Of a DNA stretch of 64,000 bases, positions 45,533-53,394 are shown piece by piece. The stretch is from Leptolyngbya sp. FACHB-261 (GTDB lineage: Bacteria; Cyanobacteriota; Cyanobacteriia; FACHB-261). Every line of letters begins with the position of its first letter. Position 1 is the first letter of the stretch. The notes under the pieces were generated by a model. That model did no database searches, had not been told where the DNA came from, and saw only the letters and a list, made by a program, of their open reading frames with translations. The stretch is from assembly GCF_014696065.1 (NCBI RefSeq), contig NZ_JACJPL010000028.1:1-64000 (forward strand), read 5' to 3'. The translations under genes and the position numbers were made by a program.

Positions 45533-46909
45533 TTACATATTGGGACAACCTGGCATATCGTCGCCAATCAGTAACCGGGCTAGGCTAGGTAATGCCTCCC
45601 CGTAGGTGGGATGAATGTGGACCGATTGCTCTAACAATTGCCAAGTCGCTCCTGCTTCCATCAGGGACAGAAATACATGCACTAGCTCGGCGGTTTCATA
45701 CCCTACCAACGTTGCTCCCAGAATTTTGTCTGTATCGCTATCGATGACCATACGATAGAAACCCAGGTCATGTCCCCATTCAATGGCACGAGCAATCTGG
45801 CTCATGGGTAAGGTGACAGCACGAGCGTTCATCCCTTTTTCCTGAGCTTGTTCTATGGTCATTCCCACACGTCCAACCTGAGGTTCTGTGTAAACGGCAT
45901 AGCCAAGCACACGATCATGACGCGTCCGCTTCTCACCACACAGAATTGCTTTTAGGCGACGATAATCTTCCCAGGAAACATGCGTAAAGGCAGGCTGTTT
46001 AGCCGCATCGCCAATTGCATAAACACCAGAACAGGTCGTGTGAAACTGGTCGTTGATTTTGACAAACCCTTGGGCATCTAGCTCAATTCCACTGGCTGCT
46101 ACCTTGAGTGCGCCTGTGTTCGGTTTTCGTCCAATTACAACCAGTAGAGCTTCTCCCTGAAGTTGCTCTCCATTGCTCAGACTCAGCGTGAATAAGTCAT
46201 TCTCGTGTGCGACCTGCTCAACGTTGACGTCAAAGTGGAGCTGAATACCATCCTGCTTCAGTGCTTCCGCTAAGACCTCGCTCACCTCAGGTTCTTCCTG
46301 ACCTAAAACGCGATTGCCACGCACAATCAAGTGGGTTTGACTACCTAAGCGAGCCAGCCCCTGTCCCAATTCCAAGCCGATATAGCCGGCTCCAATCACC
46401 AATAAGCGCGGCGGTAATGCTTTTAAGTCAAAGAAGTTGCGGTTGGTCAGGTAGGGTGTCCCTGCAAGGCCGGGAATATCAGGAATCAAGGATGACGTGC
46501 CGGTGTTGATTACAACTAAGGGCGACTGAACTGTGACATCGCCGCCCTTAACTGTACGTTCTCCGATAAACGAGGCTTCAGCACAAACGACTTTGACCCC
46601 AGCGCCATCCAGCCGTTTACGAGCACCCTGGTTAAAGCGATCACGGATCCCTCGTACCCGCTCCATGACAGCAGGGAAGTCAACTTCAACTGTGTTATGG
46701 ATACCTAACTTTTTCGCTTGGCGGGCACGGCCTGCGGCGTGAGCCGCTGCCAAAAAAGCCTTGGAAGGAGTGCAGCCGTAGTTGATACAGCTGCCGCCCA
46801 AAGCATCCCGTTCAAACAGGACAACGTTTCGCCCCTCCTTAGCGAAATCAGCCGCTAACGGAATACCTCCCTGGCCGCTGCCAATCACGATTACATCTGC
46901 TGTTTCCAT
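45533..46909 (-). CDS. Flavin-dependent disulfide reductase (mercuric/dihydrolipoyl family)
   Basis: 458 residues from ATG 46909, with GGAGAACA about 10 bases upstream. FAD-binding IVIGSGQGGIPLA; redox-active Cys pair in GGSCINYGCTPSK (Cys41 and Cys46; GGTC is more usual than GGSC); NAD-binding VIGAGYIGLELGQ; and the C-terminal catalytic His in HIHPTYGEALPSL. Related cyanobacterial enzymes are called mercuric-reductase-like, but the N-terminal HMA domain and C-terminal Cys pair of MerA are absent. It heads the four-gene run, and may supply reducing power to the peroxiredoxin next to it. Confidence 0.88.
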   Translation of the reverse strand: METADVIVIGSGQGGIPLAADFAKEGRNVVLFERDALGGSCINYGCTPSKAFLAAAHAAGRARQAKKLGIHNTVEVDFPAVMERVRGIRDRFNQGARKRLDGAGVKVVCAEASFIGERTVKGGDVTVQSPLVVINTGTSSLIPDIPGLAGTPYLTNRNFFDLKALPPRLLVIGAGYIGLELGQGLARLGSQTHLIVRGNRVLGQEEPEVSEVLAEALKQDGIQLHFDVNVEQVAHENDLFTLSLSNGEQLQGEALLVVIGRKPNTGALKVAASGIELDAQGFVKINDQFHTTCSGVYAIGDAAKQPAFTHVSWEDYRRLKAILCGEKRTRHDRVLGYAVYTEPQVGRVGMTIEQAQEKGMNARAVTLPMSQIARAIEWGHDLGFYRMVIDSDTDKILGATLVGYETAELVHVFLSLMEAGATWQLLEQSVHIHPTYGEALPSLARLLIGDDMPGCPNM

Positions 46910-47217
46910 CAATATTGTTCTCCTTGGGATCGCAGCGCTTTTTTAAGGCTCTCATGTTTAAACTAGAGAACCTTGAAAGAAAGCTGAGTGAGAGATTAAT
47001 CTTTCTGCCATTAAATCACCCACTTACGCATTTACCGTAAATTTGGTTCTCAAGCGAAGCTTCTTTGTCCTTTGAATTGGCTGAAACTCGGCATGGAATC
47101 TACACGAAACTGATCAGTCTAACCGAGTTGATTACTCATCTAGAAAGTGGAGTCACAATTGTGAATGCCCTTTCTGGATCTAGACAACGTCAACGCTGAC
47201 CGTAGATTTAGGTAGGC
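46910..47217. other. Promoter region of the stress operon
   Basis: About 300 bases between the flavin reductase start and the kinase 3' end. AT-rich with no gene; it must hold the operon promoter, though no motif is clear. Confidence 0.4.
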
Positions 47218-49464
47218 TTAGGCTGAGACTGTAGCGATTACCTGGGTTCCTTGTCCTGGTGAACTGGTGATCATTAGCTGTCCGCCAATGCGTTCAACCC
47301 GCTCTTGCATGCTAATTAGCCCAAAGCAATCCTGTCTAGGTAGGGCGAGTTCCAGCCCCTTACCATCATCTTGAATGCAAAGGCGGACCTGATCAGCGGC
47401 GAAGCTCAACTCCACGCTGAGCCTGCTGGCTTGAGCATGTTTGAGAACATTAGACATCGCTTCTTGGCCAATGCGCAGCAGCTCGACCTCAAGGTCAGGA
47501 GCTAGAGGACGCGAGTTTCCCTGCACACAAAATTCAGCCCCGATTAGTCCATCTGAGGTGATCTGCTTGAGACAGCGTTGAAGCGCATCGGCCAAGTTAC
47601 TGCCCTCCAAAACCCCTGGTCGCAGAGCGCGAACTGAACGACGAGCCTCAGCTAATCCTGCCCGAGCAAAATCTCCTGCCCGACCAATATGAACCTGAGC
47701 AGCCTGGGGTTGCTCCTCCACAATTTGCTTGGCGGCCTCTAGCTGGAGAATAATGCTGGTTAGAGTTTGCGCTAGAGTATCGTGGATTTCGCGAGCCATC
47801 CGGTTCCGTTCCTCTAGAACAGAGGCCAAAATCGAAGCTTCCTCAGCCTGTTTACGCTCGGTGATATCCTGCCCAATTCCAATACTGACACCATTACTTA
47901 ATGGGATATTGGCCCAGGTAATGTTTAAGTAGTCGCCAGAACGGGCTTTGATTCTAAGGTCCAGCCACTTCCCAGTCGCACCGACCATATGCTCTAAATT
48001 TTGCTGACTTTGGTCTGGATCCAGATAACATTCTGCCAACCAATCAATGCTCTCTAGTTCGACTTGGGACCAACCCAAACACCGCTCCAGTTCTCGATTG
48101 ATGAATAGAATCCGACCGTCTGCATCGTAAAGAGTGATCATCACCGGAATGTGATCAACAATCGTTTGCAGAAGCTCTTTTTGCTGCTGTAATGCTTCGG
48201 TGCGTTCAGCAACCTGTTGCTCCAAAGTGCGACTGTAATCTGCTAACTGTCGATGGGAAAGCTTGAGATTTTCCCAAAGCTGATAGCCGCTGCTCAGACT
48301 GGCAGCGGTGACTAGGGCAAGGCTCGGCGGAATGACAATCAACCACCAGCCTGCCAAAAACAGCAAATAGGCAACCCCAAACAGTACACCGCCACCCAGC
48401 AAGACAGCAATTGCTGTTCTTCGAGGCGATTGAAACCGCCATCCCCAAACGGCTCCAATGGCCGACCAGAGCAAAATCCATAAACCTTCTAATGGCTCAG
48501 ACCAAGTGCGAAGTAAGGGACGTCCCTCAATGGCTGCACTCAATAATTGGCTGATCAACTGAGCATGAACCTCGACACCGGCCGAGGCAGTATCTGGGCT
48601 AACTGTAAAGGAGGTGTAGAAGCGGTCATTGACGCTCTCCGCCGTTGAACCAATTAAGACAATGCGATCCCGCACTAAATTGGCTGGCATCTGGCCTTGC
48701 AGAACTTCTGTCATGGAGATCGAGTGGAACCCGTGCCGCAGCCTGCGGAAGTTTGACAAGATCTGATAGCCACCAGCATCGGTCTGGCTATATCCTCCGT
48801 CATTCAGCTGTAACGGCGTAAACACAGCCTTTCCCAAGCGAAATTGGCTCTTATCCAGATTGATATCCTGGGGCGTAATGCCTGCTGAAGTAAGATAGGT
48901 AAAGGCTAATTTGGCTCCAAAACTGAGAATAACTTGATTGTTTTCAGTTCTTAAATACAGTAAATTACGACGAAGCCGACCATCGATATCCAGAACAAAA
49001 TCGCTGGCGCTTACCTGGCCACGCTGTCTCAATATGGCGGGTCCTTCTATTGTGTTGCCTTCAGCACTGCTGACGACTTTCTCGATACCAATCAAGTTTT
49101 TGGTAGAAGCAAAAATCCTGAGCAATTCTTGATGACCAGGCTCTACGGGCATATTCCGAAATAGGTCGAAACCAATTGCCCTAGGCTGCTGTTGTTTGAT
49201 TAAACTGATCAAGCGAGCCAGAACCGCATCTGACATTGGCCACCGTCCCAAACGCTTGATATCCGGCTCATCAATCGTGACAATGACAATTCGAGGGTCA
49301 GCAGCTTCCAGCGGACGCAGGCGAAAAAGTTGATCCAGCGCCACCAATTCCAACAATTGCAATGATCCTGCTAAACGTAGAGCAACTAATGCACCAGCAA
49401 CAGCAGGGGCGACGATCAAGGCCCCACGCCACTGGTGAATGCGCTGTTTTACAGTTGCCCACAT
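47218..49464 (-). CDS. CHASE2-PAS sensor histidine kinase
   Basis: 748 residues. One N-terminal membrane helix (about 18-38) and a periplasmic CHASE2 domain (about 45-320: LDQLFRLRPLEAADPRIVIV, AIGFDLFRN, DGRLRRNLLYLR) are followed by three helices (about 330-390), a PAS domain (about 430-535: MITLYDADGRILFINRELER...GIGQDITERKQ), a HisKA_3 domain with phosphoacceptor His in RMAREIHDTLAQTLTSI and a HATPase (LCIQDDGKGLEL, GLISMQERVERIGG). The NarL-type kinase layout predicts a LuxR-like response regulator, which is not adjacent. Last gene of the FHA-CHAT-DUF928 run, 34 bases after DUF928. Confidence 0.92.
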   Translation of the reverse strand: MWATVKQRIHQWRGALIVAPAVAGALVALRLAGSLQLLELVALDQLFRLRPLEAADPRIVIVTIDEPDIKRLGRWPMSDAVLARLISLIKQQQPRAIGFDLFRNMPVEPGHQELLRIFASTKNLIGIEKVVSSAEGNTIEGPAILRQRGQVSASDFVLDIDGRLRRNLLYLRTENNQVILSFGAKLAFTYLTSAGITPQDINLDKSQFRLGKAVFTPLQLNDGGYSQTDAGGYQILSNFRRLRHGFHSISMTEVLQGQMPANLVRDRIVLIGSTAESVNDRFYTSFTVSPDTASAGVEVHAQLISQLLSAAIEGRPLLRTWSEPLEGLWILLWSAIGAVWGWRFQSPRRTAIAVLLGGGVLFGVAYLLFLAGWWLIVIPPSLALVTAASLSSGYQLWENLKLSHRQLADYSRTLEQQVAERTEALQQQKELLQTIVDHIPVMITLYDADGRILFINRELERCLGWSQVELESIDWLAECYLDPDQSQQNLEHMVGATGKWLDLRIKARSGDYLNITWANIPLSNGVSIGIGQDITERKQAEEASILASVLEERNRMAREIHDTLAQTLTSIILQLEAAKQIVEEQPQAAQVHIGRAGDFARAGLAEARRSVRALRPGVLEGSNLADALQRCLKQITSDGLIGAEFCVQGNSRPLAPDLEVELLRIGQEAMSNVLKHAQASRLSVELSFAADQVRLCIQDDGKGLELALPRQDCFGLISMQERVERIGGQLMITSSPGQGTQVIATVSA

Positions 49465-49498
49465 ATCAGGGTTGGAATTGGGACTTTAGCTCTAGACT

Positions 49499-50260
49499 CT
49501 ATTCGCTGCTGGTCACCTCAAGTCCACCTGATTCTAGGAGATCCCGCCAAGCTTGCCTTAAACCTAGATCATTGGGCTGAGAACGCTGTAGCTCCAATAG
49601 GATAGAAGACGTTTCGTACCAAATACCGGCCTCTCGATACAGCGAAACCCGCTCTCTGGGCGTTGCCTGCTCAATCTGACGCAAACGCACTGGATCGAGC
49701 CCAATTCGCTGAATTCTCCCTGACGTAAATGCGTCCTGGAACCGGTTGTTGGCAGTGCAAACCAGACTGAAAACCCAGATGTAATGTTTGCCAATCTCTA
49801 GGGGAGAAGTCGTCGGTGGCAAACTGACCGTGATGATACCAGGAGTGTTAGTCAAGGCAATAGTGGTGCGATAGACGCCACTGCCGTTGCGATTGCTTAA
49901 GCTAAACTCCGCAGTTTGGGCCCTGGTTTGGGGAACGTAAACCAGGAAGGTTGGACGCTCGGCTAAAGTTAAGCCTGGTTGGTTTGCGGGGCTTAAGGCG
50001 ATCAGAGCTTGACCCGAATCTGGATCCTGCGGACAGGTATTGCTACCGCGCTGACCACCAGGCGCAGTGCTACTAGGATTGGGCGGTGGCGGTGGCAGGG
50101 GGGATTGTTTACGATTCTGAGTCTTAACTCTTGAAAAGTTGCCCTGGAGATTGGGCGGCAATTGAGTGTTCTTTGCCAGAAGGCCAGGAGCGAGGGCAAG
50201 TTCTAAAACCAGAGCCACTAGCAGGGATGCACCAGATAGTCGAGATTTTATCCGAGTCAT
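49499..50260 (-). CDS. DUF928 domain protein
   Basis: 253 residues. A signal peptide (about 1-30) and Pro-rich linker (PLPPPPPNPSST) precede a DUF928 domain, seen as LIALSPANQPGLTLAERPTFLVYVPQT and ITVSLPPTTSPLEIGKHYIWVFSLVC. Then QIEQATPRERVSLYREAGIWYETSSILLEL. Function unknown. It recurs in cyanobacteria beside CHASE2 kinases, CHAT proteins and FHA-type exoproteins, as here. Confidence 0.88.
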   Translation of the reverse strand: MTRIKSRLSGASLLVALVLELALAPGLLAKNTQLPPNLQGNFSRVKTQNRKQSPLPPPPPNPSSTAPGGQRGSNTCPQDPDSGQALIALSPANQPGLTLAERPTFLVYVPQTRAQTAEFSLSNRNGSGVYRTTIALTNTPGIITVSLPPTTSPLEIGKHYIWVFSLVCTANNRFQDAFTSGRIQRIGLDPVRLRQIEQATPRERVSLYREAGIWYETSSILLELQRSQPNDLGLRQAWRDLLESGGLEVTSSE

Positions 50261-50550
50261 AGGTCACTAGTTTCTTCCCAACTTCTATAAAACGCAGTTT
50301 TTAAAGGATGCCAATTCGTCAACTGCAAACATTTGTGGTGCGAAGACTTCACTCTACCGCATCACTCTAAAGAGATCCCTACGATGAGGCAGGTTGCTCT
50401 GCCCAGGTTGCTTTTCTGTTTTGCTGGGCACCTTGAGTGGGCGTTCACGGCCCACATTTTCTGTCCGCGTTTACTGTCGCGCGATTGCTGGTACGCATCC
50501 ACGGCACCCGGTTACTGATACGCGGTTGCTGGCCTTAGCCATTTAAAAGC

Positions 50551-53394
50551 TCACAGCCAATTGCCCAGAAGAATGAACGGTGCCCAGTAATAGGGATGCG
50601 CATATTCATCCTGCTTCAGTAGGGTCAGTTGGGCGCGACGCAAAGCCTCAGCTTTATTCACGCTCAGCTTGCCTAGCTCTCGGTAAAACTCGACCATTAA
50701 GGCAGAAGTAGAGCGGTCATTGACTGACCACAAGGTTGCCAGGGTACTGCGGGCTCCAGAGCGTACTGCCACACCCGCCATACCGAGTGTGGCCCGTTTA
50801 TCACCAGCAGCAGTTTGACAAGCGCTGAGAACTAGCAATTCAATTGGATTGAGTTCAGCTTGTTCTCTAGATCGCAGTAACTGATCCAGTTGTTTAACAT
50901 TAATTCGACCGTCCCAAGTCAGGATGAACGTCTCCTCCGCGTTGGAACTAAACTGACCGTGGGTTGCTAAATGAACAATGGGAAATGGCGCTGAATCCAC
51001 CCGACTTTCCAGAGCTGCGCTGGTAAATGTCTGATCTAACAGGACTTGCGCAGGTAGCTCAGCTCTAATTTCATTGATTTCGGCAGTGACATTGGGTAGG
51101 GCAGAAAAGCCCTGCCGCGCTTGACTCACTCCTGCCAATAAACCTCTCAATTGCTGAGGTTTGAGCGGTTGGGGTTGGAGCAGTTGTAGCCCTGGCGTCA
51201 GAACTACGCTGTACTTCTCGATCAGATATTGCTGACCGTCGTGGAGTGCTGCCATCGGCAGATTTTGCAGAGCCCCATCCAAGACAAATACCAGCGTAGT
51301 AACATCACTGCTGGCTAGTTTGGCCTCAGCAGGTCGCAGCAGCCAGTCATACACCTGCTGCGCAAGGGGCAACCGTTCTTCCAAGAAGGAATTAGGTGCA
51401 AGGGAGCGTAACATTTGGTCGAGAACCCGCTCAAGTTCCGCTTGAGGCAGAGGGGCTTCATAGTAGGTCAGGGGTTGATTCGGCAGAGACAGGATCACCG
51501 CCAACCGATTCGGCAAAATGATTGGGTAAACGACTGCTGCTTTGGGGTTAACCTGGTCAACTAAGACAGGCCGAGCATTTAAACAAGACTCCCGAAAGAA
51601 GTTGTCTAGCTCTGCTAATTGAAGCGATTCAATAACCTCGCGGGCCTGCCTGAGTTTTTGCTGATCAGGTTCACCTCCCTGTGGGTCTTGAAGAAGCAGT
51701 TCAACGAATTGCCGGTAAACGGGCTCTACACTCTCTCTAAAAGAGAATTGCACCTCTGAGTTCGTCGCGACTAGATCAGTGCGCAGTGATTGCAGGGTAT
51801 TTACTGCCTCTGCATAGGCGGCGACTGCTGCCTCATGTTTTTGCAGTGGGATCGAGTCATTGCTTGCGTTTGGTTTAGAGTCTCCTGCTCTAGAAGGCGT
51901 GAGCGCGGTTTGCGCTTTCAACAGCCGTCCGAGCTGCCACTGCCACTGATAGGCAATGTCTGGTGCGTTAATCGCCTGCGCTAAGCTGAGCGACTGCTGC
52001 GTGAGTTCTTGGGCATTCTGCCATTGCTGAGTCTGTTCGTACAGATTGCCCAGGCTGCCCAAGGCATAAGATTCTGCCCGACGATCACCCAGGTTTCTAG
52101 CTTGCTGAATTGCAGTTGCTAGCAGTTGAGCTGCGGTCTGAGGTGTAGCAAGCTGTGACCTACTGCCACTGCCAGAACTCCCTCCATTGGCAAATTTCAT
52201 CAGTGCCTGAGCGAGCTGAATTTCGGCATAGATTCCAGCACGACTGGCAGGGAGTTCAGCAAGCTGGGGCTGGATTTGCGCCCAGACCGCTTGAGCTTCT
52301 GCCCGTCGCCCTGTTTCAGTGAGCAGACTCAGCTGGGCAACTTCGGCTTGGATCTTGGAGGCAGGTACAGGGGCAATCGCTGTGGCCTGACGGTAAAAGC
52401 CAAGGGCTGTGTCGGTCTCGCCTTGGCTTTGGGTAAGTGTGCCTAAACTCAGCCGGATTCTGCTCAGGTCCAAGGCGGACTCAACTGAGGAAACTGGCGC
52501 TGCCTGATGCAATCGTTCGGCCACAGCCAAGCCTTGCTGCAAAACAGCCCGAGCTTGGTTCAAATTGCCTACCAGACGCAGAACATTGCCGAGGTTGCGC
52601 AGACCCGCGATCTTCAGAGAAGAGTCAGGCTGATTTTGCAGAGTCTGTTCCACCTGCTCTAGCAGGATCGCTGCTCGTCTGTAAAACCCTAAGGCTTGCA
52701 GTGCTCTAGCCTGATTCATTTGACTGCCGATGATCCCCTCGTCATCCTGGGCGCGTCGGTAAGTTGCTTCAGCCTGTTGCCAGGTTGTGAGGGCCTCTGA
52801 CTCTTGCCCCTGCCGCAATTGCAATCGCCCTTGCGTGTTGAGGGTCTGGGCGAGAATTGGCAGCGCATCTGGCTGGTTATCTAAGGGTGAGGAGCGCAGG
52901 AGAGCCAGAGCCTGCGTCACTGCTGTATTGGCTTGCGGCCACTGCCCTAGCTGTTCTAAAGCGTTTGCGATCCAGCCCAAGACCGAGGCTTGGTTGAGCC
53001 GGTCACCTTGAGCTTCAAAGGTAGTTTCAGCTCGTTGCCACATAGCAACTGCCTCTGCGAATTGTCCTGCCTGATAAAGCGCCTTGCCCTGTTGAACCAG
53101 GTTCGTAAGCGTAGACGGCAAAGGCTGGGGCTGCGAAGAATTAAAGGTAAGGGGTTGCGTTGAAGTCAGGCTAACCACTGGCTTGTCCACAGCCATCTGT
53201 TGAGGCAGCCTTTGCGACAGAGCTACAGCAACTCCAGCATGTAGGCTGAGCGTGGTGAGCCAGCCCACTAGAACCAAAAGGCTGAATACTAGCCAGCCTG
53301 GTTGGAACCCGCGACGCCTTAAAAAGGACCTTGCCTGACGAACTAGCTTGAGCATGACAGGTTTAGGGGCGCGTTTAGGTTCCACGGCAGGCAA
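50551..53394 (-). CDS. TPR-CHAT caspase-like protease
   Basis: 947 residues from a TTG overlapping the preceding exoprotein gene by 20 bases; GTG 53385 and ATG 53355 are alternatives. An N-terminal signal anchor (about 28-55, WLVFSLLVLVGWLTTLSL) is followed by TPR repeats (about 90-560) and a C-terminal CHAT domain. The caspase dyad is intact: His in HLATHGQFSS (about 812) and Cys in LVLSACQTAAGDKRA (about 858). CHAT proteases cleave specific proteins after activation; the anchor suggests a periplasmic or membrane-surface site. Its place directly after the exoprotein suggests processing or control of that protein. Confidence 0.9.
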   Translation of the reverse strand: MPAVEPKRAPKPVMLKLVRQARSFLRRRGFQPGWLVFSLLVLVGWLTTLSLHAGVAVALSQRLPQQMAVDKPVVSLTSTQPLTFNSSQPQPLPSTLTNLVQQGKALYQAGQFAEAVAMWQRAETTFEAQGDRLNQASVLGWIANALEQLGQWPQANTAVTQALALLRSSPLDNQPDALPILAQTLNTQGRLQLRQGQESEALTTWQQAEATYRRAQDDEGIIGSQMNQARALQALGFYRRAAILLEQVEQTLQNQPDSSLKIAGLRNLGNVLRLVGNLNQARAVLQQGLAVAERLHQAAPVSSVESALDLSRIRLSLGTLTQSQGETDTALGFYRQATAIAPVPASKIQAEVAQLSLLTETGRRAEAQAVWAQIQPQLAELPASRAGIYAEIQLAQALMKFANGGSSGSGSRSQLATPQTAAQLLATAIQQARNLGDRRAESYALGSLGNLYEQTQQWQNAQELTQQSLSLAQAINAPDIAYQWQWQLGRLLKAQTALTPSRAGDSKPNASNDSIPLQKHEAAVAAYAEAVNTLQSLRTDLVATNSEVQFSFRESVEPVYRQFVELLLQDPQGGEPDQQKLRQAREVIESLQLAELDNFFRESCLNARPVLVDQVNPKAAVVYPIILPNRLAVILSLPNQPLTYYEAPLPQAELERVLDQMLRSLAPNSFLEERLPLAQQVYDWLLRPAEAKLASSDVTTLVFVLDGALQNLPMAALHDGQQYLIEKYSVVLTPGLQLLQPQPLKPQQLRGLLAGVSQARQGFSALPNVTAEINEIRAELPAQVLLDQTFTSAALESRVDSAPFPIVHLATHGQFSSNAEETFILTWDGRINVKQLDQLLRSREQAELNPIELLVLSACQTAAGDKRATLGMAGVAVRSGARSTLATLWSVNDRSTSALMVEFYRELGKLSVNKAEALRRAQLTLLKQDEYAHPYYWAPFILLGNWL

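Noticed and set aside
45533-46909. True mercuric reductase (merA)
   Set aside because: It lacks the N-terminal HMA domain and the C-terminal vicinal cysteines; the C-terminus has only one Cys near the end.
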